Assembly (NCBI GenBank): GCA_002291465.1 | Contig: CP021238.1 | Span: forward strand, 1,550,001-1,614,000 | DNA length: 64,000 bases | Source of the DNA: Mycobacterium lepraemurium | Lineage (GTDB): Bacteria > Actinomycetota > Actinomycetes > Mycobacteriales > Mycobacteriaceae | Direction of reading: 5' to 3' | In this document: positions 54,395 through 63,697 of the stretch, piece after piece | How positions within the stretch are numbered: the stretch's first letter is position 1 | Layout of the letters: each line of letters starts with the position of its first letter | Made by a program: the position numbers and the translations under genes | Notes under the pieces: model-generated | The model's database searches: none | Told to the model about the DNA's origin: nothing | Seen by the model: only the letters and a program-made list of their open reading frames with translations

Positions 54395-55282
54395 CTAGCC
54401 GGGGCCGTCGCTGGCCGCGGCCAGTAGCGGCACCAGCACGTCGCTGATCGGGGTGGGCAGCCCGTGGGCGCGTCCCTTGCGGGCGATCATCCCGTTGCGG
54501 ACGTCCCACTCCATCGGCCGGTGAGCCTCCGCGTCGGACAGGATCGAGGTGCCCATGTCCTCGGGAGCCTTGCGGAACAGCTCGACCAGCTTGTCGACGA
54601 CGTCGTCGGACAGCCGGGCGCCCTCGGCCCGCGCGACCGCCAGGCATTCGGCGACGTAGCGCCGGGACAGGGCGGCGACGTCGTCGCGGCGGAACATCCC
54701 GGACCGGCGCCGCAACAGCGCCACGAACCCGGCCAGCGCGTTGGTGAGCAGCTTGCGCCAGGTCGCGGTGATGATGTCGGGGTCGCAGTCCACCCGGCAG
54801 CCGGCGTCGCGCAGCAGGGCGGCCACCGCTTGCGCCGACGGCCCGCTGGGCAGCACCAGGGCGGCCTCGGTCCGCAGCCGCACCCAGCCCTGCGGCTGGG
54901 TCGTCGCCGAATACCAGACGATGCCCGGGATCACCGGCGAGACCGGGCAGAGCGGCCGCACCTGCTCGACCTGCTCGACGCCGTTCTGCAGCACCACGAC
55001 GACGGTGTGTTCGCCGCACAGCCGGGCCAGCCAGCCGGCGGCGCCGGCGTTCTGGGTGGCCTTGACCGCCAGCAGCACCAGGTTCACCGGGCCGCTCACC
55101 CGACCGGGATCGGTGTGCACCGTGCCGGGGACGACAATCGGGTCGGCGCCGTCGGGGCGCAGCTCGATGCGCTCGCGCGGGGTGCGGCCGCACACCACGA
55201 CCGAATGACCGGCCCGGTGCAGCAGCGCGGCCGCCGTCGTACCGACGGCGGCGGGACCGACGAGTGCGATGGTGGTGGCAAT
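54395..55282 (-). CDS. Ketopantoate reductase-family protein with doubtful start
   Basis: 295 codons if read from 55282. An N-terminal Rossmann motif (IALVGPAAVGTTAAALL; the usual second Gly of GXGXXG is Ala here), LLAVKATQN, and the C-terminal ApbA domain (LLTNALAGFVALL, RNGMIARKGRAHGLPTPISD) match Rv2573. Family members reduce ketopantoate with NADPH, but this clade is not proven to. No ATG or GTG precedes the Rossmann motif: codon 1 is ATT, where relatives have ATG as I recall. The next start is GTG 55198, which would remove the nucleotide-binding strand. GAGGAGG lies upstream. Confidence 0.7.
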   Translation of the reverse strand: MATTIALVGPAAVGTTAAALLHRAGHSVVVCGRTPRERIELRPDGADPIVVPGTVHTDPGRVSGPVNLVLLAVKATQNAGAAGWLARLCGEHTVVVVLQNGVEQVEQVRPLCPVSPVIPGIVWYSATTQPQGWVRLRTEAALVLPSGPSAQAVAALLRDAGCRVDCDPDIITATWRKLLTNALAGFVALLRRRSGMFRRDDVAALSRRYVAECLAVARAEGARLSDDVVDKLVELFRKAPEDMGTSILSDAEAHRPMEWDVRNGMIARKGRAHGLPTPISDVLVPLLAAASDGPG

Positions 55283-55341
55283 AGGGCCAAAGTTACCTCC
55301 TCTAGACTTGGCTTTCGTTTCAGACCAAGGGGAGTGTTTTT

Positions 55342-57117
55342 GTGCTGCGCAGCCACGCCGCCGGTTCGCTGAGAAGTAGCGACGCCGGGCAGCAGGTGAC
55401 GCTGGCGGGCTGGGTGGCGCGTCGCCGCGACCACGGCGGCGTCATCTTCATCGACCTGCGCGACGCCTCCGGAATCACCCAGGTGGTGTTCCGCGACCCG
55501 GACGTCCTCAACCAGGCGCACCGGCTGCGCGCCGAGTTCTGCGTCGCGGTGACCGGGGTCGTCGAGATCCGCCCGGAAGGCAACGCCAACCCCGAGATCG
55601 CCACCGGCGACATCGAGGTCAACGCGTCGTCGCTGACCGTGCTGGGCGAAAGCGCGCCGCTGCCCTTCCAGCTCGACGAGCCCGCCGGCGAGGAGCTGCG
55701 GCTGAAGTACCGCTACCTGGACCTGCGCCGCGACGCGCCGGCCGCGGCAATCCGGTTGCGCTCCAAGGTGAATGCCGCCGCGCGCGAAGTGCTGGACCGG
55801 CTCGACTTCGTCGAGATCGAAACCCCGACCATCACCCGCTCCACCCCGGAGGGGGCGCGCGACTTCCTGGTGCCGGCCCGGCTGCATCCCGGCTCGTTCT
55901 ACGCGCTGCCGCAGAGCCCGCAGCTGTTCAAGCAGTTGCTGATGGTGGCCGGGATGGAGCGCTACTACCAGATCGCCCGCTGCTACCGCGACGAGGATTT
56001 CCGCGCCGACCGCCAGCCCGAGTTCACCCAGCTCGACATGGAGATGAGCTTCGTCGACGCCGAGGACGTCATCGCGATCTCCGAGGAGATCCTGGCCGCG
56101 CTGTGGGCGCTGATCGGCTATGACATCCCCCGGCCGATCCCGCGGATCAGCTACGCCGACGCGATGGCCCGCTACGGCTCCGACAAGCCCGACCTGCGGT
56201 TCGGACTCGAGCTCGTCGAGTGCTCGGAGTTCTTTGAAGACGCCACATTTCGCGTCTTCCAGGCGCCGTACGTGGGTGCGGTGGTGATGCCCGGCGGGGC
56301 CTCGCAGCCGCGCCGCACCCTGGACGGCTGGCAGGAGTGGGCCAAGCAGCGCGGCGCCAAGGGCCTGGCCTACGTGCTGGTCGGCGAGGACGGCGAGCTG
56401 GGCGGGCCGGTGGCCAAGAACCTCTCCGAGGCCGAGCGCGCCGGGCTGGCCGGGCACGTCGGCGCCGCACCGGGGGACTGCATCTTCTTCGCGGCCGGGC
56501 CGGCCAAGCCGTCGCGGGCGCTGCTGGGCGCGGCCCGCAGCGAGATCGCCCACCGGCTGGGCCTGATCGACCCGCAGGCGTGGGCGTTCGTCTGGGTGGT
56601 GGACCCGCCGCTGTTCGAGCCCGCCGACGACGCCACCGCCGCCGGTGACGTCGCCGGCGGCACCGGGGCGTGGACCGCGGTGCACCACGCGTTCACCGCA
56701 CCCAAGCCGGGATACGAGGACGCGATCGAGACCGACACCGGCAACGTGCTCGCCGACGCGTACGACATTGTCTGCAACGGAAACGAGATCGGCGGCGGCT
56801 CGATCCGTATCCACCGCCGCGACATCCAGGAGCGGGTGTTCGCGGTGATGGGCCTGGACCACGCCGAGGCTCAGGAGAAGTTCGGATTCCTGTTGGAGGC
56901 GTTCACCTTTGGCGCGCCCCCGCACGGCGGGATCGCGTTCGGCGGGGACCGGATCAACGCGCTGCTGTCCCGGGTCGACTCCATCCGCGAGGTGATCGCC
57001 TTCCCCAAGACCGGCGGCGGCGTCGACCCGCTCACCGACGCGCCGGCGCCGATCACCGAACAGCAGCGCAAGGAGTCCGGAATAGACGTCAAGCAGGACC
57101 GGGTTGAGCAGGCATGA
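55342..57117 (+). CDS. aspS: Aspartyl-tRNA synthetase (non-discriminating type)
   Basis: A 591-residue class II synthetase: N-terminal OB-fold ([20 protein letters not shown]), motif 2 ([20 protein letters not shown]), the bacterial GAD insertion, and motif 3 ([13 protein letters not shown]). Mycobacteria lack AsnRS and use AspRS plus GatCAB, so it probably charges tRNA-Asn as well. GTG 55342 is the start. TAGACT at 55303-55308 is a plausible -10. Its stop overlaps the next ATG. Confidence 0.96.
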   Translation: MLRSHAAGSLRSSDAGQQVTLAGWVARRRDHGGVIFIDLRDASGITQVVFRDPDVLNQAHRLRAEFCVAVTGVVEIRPEGNANPEIATGDIEVNASSLTVLGESAPLPFQLDEPAGEELRLKYRYLDLRRDAPAAAIRLRSKVNAAAREVLDRLDFVEIETPTITRSTPEGARDFLVPARLHPGSFYALPQSPQLFKQLLMVAGMERYYQIARCYRDEDFRADRQPEFTQLDMEMSFVDAEDVIAISEEILAALWALIGYDIPRPIPRISYADAMARYGSDKPDLRFGLELVECSEFFEDATFRVFQAPYVGAVVMPGGASQPRRTLDGWQEWAKQRGAKGLAYVLVGEDGELGGPVAKNLSEAERAGLAGHVGAAPGDCIFFAAGPAKPSRALLGAARSEIAHRLGLIDPQAWAFVWVVDPPLFEPADDATAAGDVAGGTGAWTAVHHAFTAPKPGYEDAIETDTGNVLADAYDIVCNGNEIGGGSIRIHRRDIQERVFAVMGLDHAEAQEKFGFLLEAFTFGAPPHGGIAFGGDRINALLSRVDSIREVIAFPKTGGGVDPLTDAPAPITEQQRKESGIDVKQDRVEQA

Positions 57118-57542
57118 CCGATATTCCGGACACCGGCACCCTCAACGCGTTCAACCAGAGCATCATCGACGAATTCCGGGCCAACGACGGCAAAGTGGGC
57201 GGCCAGTTCGAGGGCGCGGACCTGCTGCTGCATACCACCGGCGCCAAGTCGGGTCAGCCCCGGGTGTCGCCGCTGGCCTACTTCCGCATCGACGGCAAGC
57301 TCCTGGTGATCGGCTCGTTCGCCGGCGCCCCGGTCAGCCCGGCCTGGGTGCACAACCTGCGGGCGAACCCTGCCGCGCGGGTGGAGATCGGCACCGACAG
57401 CTTTGACGTGACCGCGCGCGAGCTGCCCCGTGAGGAGCGCGACGCGTTGTTCGCCAAGGTCGCCGCGGCCGCCCCCGGCTTCGCCGAGTACCAGGCCAAG
57501 ACCAGCCGGGTGACCCCCCTGTTCGAGCTGATCCGGACCTGA
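57114..57542 (+). CDS. Ddn-like F420-dependent nitroreductase-family protein
   Basis: 142 residues with the Ddn hallmark order: [60 protein letters not shown] and [10 protein letters not shown]. Proteins of this family use reduced F420 to reduce quinones or nitro compounds; Ddn itself activates the drug pretomanid. ATG 57114 overlaps the aspS stop, an arrangement I do not know from M. tuberculosis, where a FUSC gene follows aspS directly. Confidence 0.9.
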   Translation: MTDIPDTGTLNAFNQSIIDEFRANDGKVGGQFEGADLLLHTTGAKSGQPRVSPLAYFRIDGKLLVIGSFAGAPVSPAWVHNLRANPAARVEIGTDSFDVTARELPREERDALFAKVAAAAPGFAEYQAKTSRVTPLFELIRT

Positions 57543-57545
57543 CCG

Positions 57546-58604
57546 ATGCGTGCCTCGGCGGTGCCCTCGTTGGTGCGCACCGCCGTGCGGGCGGGCGGCA
57601 AGCGGCTGGGTGCGGTGTGGTTCAACCTGCTGCAGACGTCGCTGGCCGCCGGCCTGTCCTGGTACCTGGCGCACGACGTGCTGGACCATCCGCAACCGTT
57701 CTTCGCGCCGATCGCCGCCGCGGTGTCGTTGTCGACCAGCAACGTGCTGCGCGCCCAACGGGCCGTCCAGATGATGATCGGGGTGACGTTGGGCATCGGG
57801 CTGGGCACCGTGGTGCAGGGGATGCTCGGTCCCGGCGCGCTGCCCATCGCGGTCGCCGCGCTGGTCGCGCTGGGCGCCGCGGTGTTCATCGGGGGCGGCT
57901 TCATCGGGCACGGGATGATGTTCGCCAACCAGACCGTGGTCTCGGCGCTGTTGGTGCTGGCCCTGTACCGCGGCGGCGCCGGGCCGGAACGCATCTTCGA
58001 CGCGCTGATCGGCGGCGCGGTGGCCATCGTCGTGGCCGTGCTGCTGTTCCCGGCCGACCCGTGCGTCGTGCTGGGCGCCGCCCGGGCCGGCGTGCTGGCG
58101 GTGCTGCACGACGTGCTGTCCCGGGCCGCCGACGTTTCCTCCGGCCGCCGGGCGGCCCCGCCCGACTGGCCGCTGAGCGCCGTCGACCGGGTGCACGAAC
58201 AGCTCAGCGGCCTGCTGGAGGCGCGCACCACCGCCCGGCACGTCGTCGCCATCGCGCCGCGACGCTGGGGCCTGCGCGACGCCGTGCGCGCCGCCGACCA
58301 TCAGGCCGTGCACGTCGCGCTGTTGGCCGGCTCGGTGCTGCAGCTGGCCCGCGCGGTGGCCTCCGGCCTCGGCGACCGGCAGGGGCAGCCGGTGTCGACG
58401 GTGCTGCTGGTGCTGGCGGCGGCGACCGCGTTGGCCGACCGCGATCCCGCCGGCGCGTGTGTGTACCTCGGCTCGGCGCGCCGGCACGAGGCGCGGCTGC
58501 GCTCCGGCGACGGCGGCGACCGGGAGCCGCACGTCGTGCTGGCCGACGCCGTCGGCGCCTGCGTCGACGACCTGCAACGGGTGATCGACCTGCGGCCGGG
58601 GTGA
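57546..58604 (+). CDS. FUSC-like integral membrane protein (Rv2571c-like)
   Basis: 352 residues. The first 175 contain about five TM helices with the FUSC/aromatic acid exporter pattern (FFAPIAAAVSLSTSNVLRAQ, then MMIGVTLGIGLGTVVQGML). The second half is a cytoplasmic helical domain. In other bacteria FUSC proteins export aromatic acids or fusaric acid; the substrate here is unknown. It starts four bases after the Ddn-like gene, likely in the aspS transcription unit. Confidence 0.85.
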   Translation: MRASAVPSLVRTAVRAGGKRLGAVWFNLLQTSLAAGLSWYLAHDVLDHPQPFFAPIAAAVSLSTSNVLRAQRAVQMMIGVTLGIGLGTVVQGMLGPGALPIAVAALVALGAAVFIGGGFIGHGMMFANQTVVSALLVLALYRGGAGPERIFDALIGGAVAIVVAVLLFPADPCVVLGAARAGVLAVLHDVLSRAADVSSGRRAAPPDWPLSAVDRVHEQLSGLLEARTTARHVVAIAPRRWGLRDAVRAADHQAVHVALLAGSVLQLARAVASGLGDRQGQPVSTVLLVLAAATALADRDPAGACVYLGSARRHEARLRSGDGGDREPHVVLADAVGACVDDLQRVIDLRPG

Positions 58605-58609
58605 GGGGA

Positions 58610-58999
58610 TCACTGCGAGTCGGCCAGGAACTCCTGCACCAGTTTGCGCGGCGCCTGGGTCAGCCACGCCTCGGTGATCAGCTCCTCGAGGTCGCGCACC
58701 GAGATGGCGGCCAGGTTGACCAGCACCGCGGGATAGCCGTCGAAATACGGGGTGGTGAAGAAGGTCTGCGGCGCGTCGTCGATCAGCGCGAACTTGGCGC
58801 CCTCGTCGGCCACCCGGACACCGAGGACGTCGCCCGGGGCGGGCTCGGCGCCGGTGCGGGCCAACGCTTCCCGCTCGGAGGGCCGCAGCGGGCGCTCCCA
58901 GGCCAGCAACTTCTTGCCGACCCGCCAGTCGTGCGGTGACGGCTCGGAGGTGAGGGCCAGCTCACCCACGATGCGGGTGACGTCGTACCACGTGGCCAC
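58610..58999 (-). CDS. MmcQ/YjbR-like protein (Rv2570-like)
   Basis: 129 residues from GTG 58999 with the CyaY-like YjbR fold: WERPLRPSEREALARTG, then KFALIDDAPQTFFTTPYFDG and ALITEAWLTQAPRKL-type C-terminus (here ELITEAWLTQAPRKLVQEFL). These small proteins are often DNA-binding or of unknown function. It is convergent with the FUSC gene (5 bases apart) and divergent from the transglutaminase pseudogene. Confidence 0.82.
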   Translation of the reverse strand: MATWYDVTRIVGELALTSEPSPHDWRVGKKLLAWERPLRPSEREALARTGAEPAPGDVLGVRVADEGAKFALIDDAPQTFFTTPYFDGYPAVLVNLAAISVRDLEELITEAWLTQAPRKLVQEFLADSQ

Positions 59000-59083
59000 G
59001 CTCTCGATTGTGCTCCCGTTTCGGCGCGGCCGCCGCCGGATCGGCAAACGCGGCGGCATCGCGACCGCGGCGGCGGCGCCGGT

Positions 59084-60024
59084 GTGGATGTGATCAGCCT
59101 TGTGCCCGAAGCCGATCAGCAGGCCGACGGCGGGGCCGCCCGCCGCCACCGCGTCACCCACCGCACCGAGTACCGCTACTCCGACGTGGTGACCAGCTCC
59201 TACGGCCGGGGTTTCCTGACGCCGCGGGACTCGCTGCGGCAGCGCTGCGTCGCCCATCGGCTGACCATCGACCCGGCCCCGGCCGACAGCTCCACCAGAA
59301 CCGACTGCTACGGCAACATCAGCTCCTATTTCCACGCCACCGAACCGCACCACAGCCTGACGGTGACCAGCGATTCCATCGTCGACGTCAACCCGCCGGC
59401 GCCGGGCCTCTACACCACCGGGCCGGCGGTGCAGCCCTGGGAGGCGGCCCGCCCGGCCGGCCGCCGCGGGGCGCTGGCCACCGAATTCACCCTGGACCTC
59501 GACCCGCCGGAGATCACCGACGAGGTGCGCGACTACGCCGCACCCAGTTTCGCGCCCGGGCGGCCGCTGATCGAGGTGCTGCGGGACCTCGCGTCGCGGA
59601 TCTTCACCGACTTCACCTACCGGTCCGGGTCGACGACGATCTCCACCGGGGTCGCCGAGGTTCTGGCGGCCCGCGAAGGGGTATGCCAGGACTTTGCGCG
59701 GCTGGCGATCGCCTGCCTGCGCGCCCACGGGTTGGCGGCCAGCTACGTGTCCGGGTATCTGGCCACCGACCCCCTCCCGGAAAGGACCGGATGATCGGCA
59801 TCGACGCCACCCACGCCTGGGCCGCCGTGTGGACCCCGCACGAGCACGGTCAATTCGAGTGGCTGGGAGTGGATCCCACCAACGACCAGATGATCGACGA
59901 GCGCTACATCGTGGTGGGACGCGGCCGCGACTACGCCGACGTCCCGCCGCTGCGGGGCATCATCTACACCAACTCACAGCACAGCGTGATCGACGTGTCC
60001 GTCGACGTGGTGCCCTATGCGTGA
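59084..60024 (+). pseudogene. Transglutaminase-like protein (Rv2569c-like), frameshifted
   Basis: The first 230 codons encode the N-terminal beta domain (THRTEYRYSDVVTSSYGRGF) and the catalytic Cys motif AREGVCQDFARLAIACLRA. At the C-run 59771-59775 one C is missing, producing a stop at 59794. The correct frame continues KDRMIGIDATHAWAAVW (catalytic His) and GVDPTND (Asp) and stops at 60024. The truncated product lacks His and Asp of the triad. The family, beside circularly permuted ATP-grasp genes, is thought to act in peptide or amide bond chemistry. Confidence 0.88.
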
Positions 60025-61040
60025 CTTCACCTGCCCCAAGTGCGGCCAGCGCCCGACCTTCGAGAACTCCACCTGCCTGAATTGCGGTAGCGCGCTGGGG
60101 TTTTCGATCGAGCAGATGGCACTGCTGGTGATCTCGGAGGACGAGACGAGCGGGCACGCCGGCTTCGTGCCCGCCAGCGAATATCAGTTGTGCGCCAAAT
60201 CTGTTTCTCGTCGAATGCAATTGGCTGGTCCCGGTGAACGAGCCGCGGTTGCTGTGCGCGTCCTGCGTGCTGACCACCGACCGGCCCAACGACGCCGACA
60301 CCGTGGGGCTGGCCGAGCTCGCCCGCGCCGAGGCGGCCAAACGCCGGCTGATCGCCGAGCTGCACGAGCTGCGGCTGCCGATCGTCTGGCGTGATCAGGA
60401 CCCCGACTACGGCCTGGCCTTCCGGCTGCTGTCCAGCGCGCACGAGAACGTGCTGATCGGCCACCAGAACGGGGTCATCACACTGGATTTGGCCGAGGGC
60501 GACGACGTGCACCGCGAACAGCTGCGGGTCGAGATTGACGAGCCGTACCGGACGCTGCTCGGGCACTTCCGGCACGAGATCGGGCACTACTACTTCTACC
60601 GGCTGATCGCCCCGCACCCCGGCCACCTGCGCCGGTTCAACGAGATGTTCGGCGATCCCGACGCCGACTACCAGTAGGCGCTGGACCGGCACTATAGCCA
60701 GGGTGCGCCAGAGGGCTGGCAGGAGAACTTCGTCTCGTCGTATGCCACCATGCACGCCAGCGAGGACTGGGCCGAGACGTTCGCCCACTACCTGCACATC
60801 CGCGACACGCTCGACACCTCGGCGTGGTGCGGGCTGGCCCCGGCGTAGGCCACCATCGATCGTCCGGCGTTGGGGCCCAGCGCTTTTCAGACGATCATCG
60901 ACACGTGGCTGCCGTTGTCGTGGTCACTGAACATGGTGAACCGGTCCATGGGCCACGACGACCTGTACCCATTCGTGCTGCCGGCCGCGGTGCTGGAGAA
61001 GATGCAGTTCATCCACGCCGTGGTCGACGGGGCCGGTTAG
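60017..61040 (+). pseudogene. Zinc-ribbon/zinc metallopeptidase (Rv2568c-like), one frameshift and two stops
   Basis: Starts at ATG 60017 with a zinc ribbon (FTCPKCGQRP and STCLNCGSA). An extra A in the AAA at 60197-60199 breaks the frame. The rest contains LLGHFRHEIGHYYFYRLI (HEXXH zinc motif) and SYATMHASEDWAETFAHYLH. Two in-frame TAG codons (60675-60677, 60846-60848) follow, and the natural TAG is at 61040. Total 1,024 bp equals 341 codons plus one base, matching the normal length apart from the insertion. The end converges with the ATP-grasp pseudogene by a 2-bp overlap. Confidence 0.92.
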
Positions 61041-63697
61041 GCCGGCATCACGCGGCGCACGTCGGGACCCCACAGCGGCTGCATGCCGTCGGGCAGCGCC
61101 AGCTGGGTGGTGGTGAGCACCTGGGCCAGGCTGCGCAGCTCGGCGTGCACCGAATCGAGCAGCTCGGCGAGCTCGGCGAGCCGCCCGTCGTCGCTGATGC
61201 GTTCCAGCTCCGCGGGATGCGACCGGCGCAGCTGGGTGCCGATCTCGTCGACCAGCCGTTCCGGGCGCGACGACCCAGACGCGCCGGGCAGGTCCTTGAG
61301 GTCGGCGCGCAGCCGCTCCAACTGGTAGAGCAGCGACCGCGGGTTCTGCGCGTCGAACAGCATCAGCTCGGCCATCGCGGCCACGCTCACCTTGCCCGCT
61401 GTGCGGCGCCGGTAGCTGACCGAGGACTCGCAGGCCACCAGCGTCGACTCGAGGATGGTCTGTTCGGCGGCCGCGCCGCGCACCACGGTGAGCGTGGCCC
61501 GCAGCAGCGCCGTCAGCCACAGGCCGTGTTCGATCCGCTTGCCGATGTCCATCATGGTCCAGCCGACATCGCGCACCATCGACTCGCCGGCCACCCCGGA
61601 CAGGGTCAGCATCCCGGCCAGCGTCTGGGTCTGCGCCGCGGTGAGCAGCGCGTCGGCCTCGGCCAGCGAGTCCGGCGGCTCGCTGTCCAGCGCCAGCGCC
61701 CTCCACCCCGGCCAGCACCATCCAGGTGTCGTTGGACATCTGGTCGCGCACTGCCCGCGCGGCCAGCGCCAGCCCCTCCACCGACTGCACCAGCGAGCCG
61801 GGCCGCTGCGGGTCGACGGTCAGCGACCACAACGTGGAGGGCGCGACGGCGATCATCTCGGCCGCATCGCCACCGGCCGCGGCGCCGGTGCCGGTGTCGG
61901 TGCCGGTGATGCGGCCCAGCGCGGCCATCAGCACCGGCACGCACTCGCTTTCCTCGCTGTGCTGGTGATGGCGGTAGACGTGGAAGCGGTCGCGGGTGAC
62001 GATGAGCAGCCGGGCCATGCTTTCCGCGCGCTCGCCATACCGCCCGATCCAGAACAGGTCGGACAGCACCCGCGGGGAGCTGACGGCCCAGGTGCCCGCG
62101 GCCGTCTTCGCCGGCGGCTCCACGGCGGGCACGCCGACCGCCTCGGCCCGGGCCTGCTCGGTCGGACGCACCCAGACATCCTTGGCTGCAACGCTTTTCA
62201 ACGTGTACGCGGCCCGGCCTGCGGCCAGCAGGTAGCCGATGCCGCCGATCATCGGGGCGTAGCCGCCGCGCTGGGCCGCGGTGAACAGCCGGATGCCGAC
62301 CCCGGCCGACGACAACACGCCGGCGTGGTCGGTCGGCGCCGAGGAGAACTGCGGCAGCTCCTGGCCGATCCACTGCCACGGCGCCGTCTCGATCCGGGCC
62401 GCCAGCTGGGCCAGCTGCCGCGACGAAAGCGCCGTCCCGACAAGAGTTTTCCCGCCCACCGTGGACTTCACCAGTAGCGACGCCAGATTGGCCAGCAGGT
62501 GTGAACGTTCGGTGTCGATGCCGCCCCAGTAGACCGGCGCGCTGGGCAGCAGCAGCGTTTCGGACAGCAGGTGCTGCGCCATCGCCGGCAGGAAACGTTG
62601 CAGCCCAGGGTTTCCAGAATTCCGCTGCCCAGGGTGTTGACGACGGTCACCGTCCCGCGATGCTGCGCCTCCACCAGGCCGGCCACCCCGAGCCGGGAGT
62701 CGGCGCGCAAATCCAGCGGATCGCAATACTCGGCGTCGACCCGGCGCAGCACCATGTCGACGCGTTTCGGGGTGCCCAGCGAACGCATCCACACCATGCC
62801 GTCGCGCACCACCAGGTCGGCGCTCTCCACCAGCGGGAAACCCAGCAGGGTGGCCAGATAGGCCTGGTCGAACGCCGTCTCGGAGTAGATGCCCGGCGAC
62901 AGCACCACCACCACCGGGTCCTGGGCGACGTCGGGCGCCGCGTCGATCAGCGCCAGCCGCAGCGCTTGCGCGAACGGTGTGGTGGGCCGCGGCGCGATCC
63001 GCTCGTACAGGTCGGGAATCGCGTGCGCCACCACCCGCCGATCGGCCAGCGCGAGCCGATGCCCGAGGGAACCTGGGTGCGGTCGGCGTTGACGGCGAAG
63101 CCGCCGTCCGGGCGCCGGCTGACATCGCAGGCGTGCATGAAAAGCTGGTGACGGCCCGGGATTTCGATGCCGTTGGCGGCGCGCAGGTAGCTGGGATGGC
63201 CGAACAGCAGCTCCGGGGGGCAGCACGCCCTCGGTGAGCAGGCTGCGCGGCCCGTACAGGTCGGCCAGCACCGCGTCGAGCACCCGCGACCGCTGCAGCA
63301 GCCCGGCCTCCAGCGGCTCCCAGTCGGCCGCCGACAGCACGATCGGCAGGGTGTCCAGCTGCCAGGGCCGCGGCTCCTGGCCGCGGCCGCCGGGCTCGAC
63401 GTCGGTGTAGGCGATGCCGTCGTGGTCGATCAGGCCGCGGACCACCGAGCGCAGCCGGTCCAGCCCGGCGCGGCCGCGTTCGCCGATGGCGTCGGCCAGC
63501 TCGGTCCACGCCGGGCGCACCTTGCCGTCGGGGCCGACGAATTCGTCGTAGCCGCTCGCCGGGCCCTGCCGCAGGTCGAACAGCGCCTGCTGGGCCCGCG
63601 CCGCCCGGTACCCGGCCAGCAGGCGGTCGGCGTCGTAGGAGCCGCCGGCGGCCGCCGAGGGTCCACCGGTGCCGAATGTCTTGTCCGCAAACGCCAT
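61037..63697 (-). pseudogene. Circularly permuted ATP-grasp plus alpha-E domain protein (Rv2567-like), frameshifted
   Basis: From ATG 63697 (MAFADKTFGTGG), 887 codons' worth of sequence. An ATP-grasp half is seen in DDGIAY-type text (LIDHDGIAYTDVEPGGRGQE), HACDVSRRPDGGFAVNADRT and VLSPGIYSETAFDQAYLATL. The alpha-E half shows LSDLFWIGRYGERAESMARL and DVGWTMMDIGKRIEHGLWLT. Frameshifts lie at about 63214 (extra C), 63063, 62607 (missing A) and 61697. The enzyme is predicted, from comparative genomics, to form amide bonds together with the transglutaminase. Not functional as read. Confidence 0.92.

Noticed and set aside
137-60848. Amber suppression or TAG recoding, since several internal stops are TAG
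   Set aside because: TAG is also a normal terminator here (for example secF, apt and hisS), and the affected genes carry additional frameshifts, so read-through would not rescue them.
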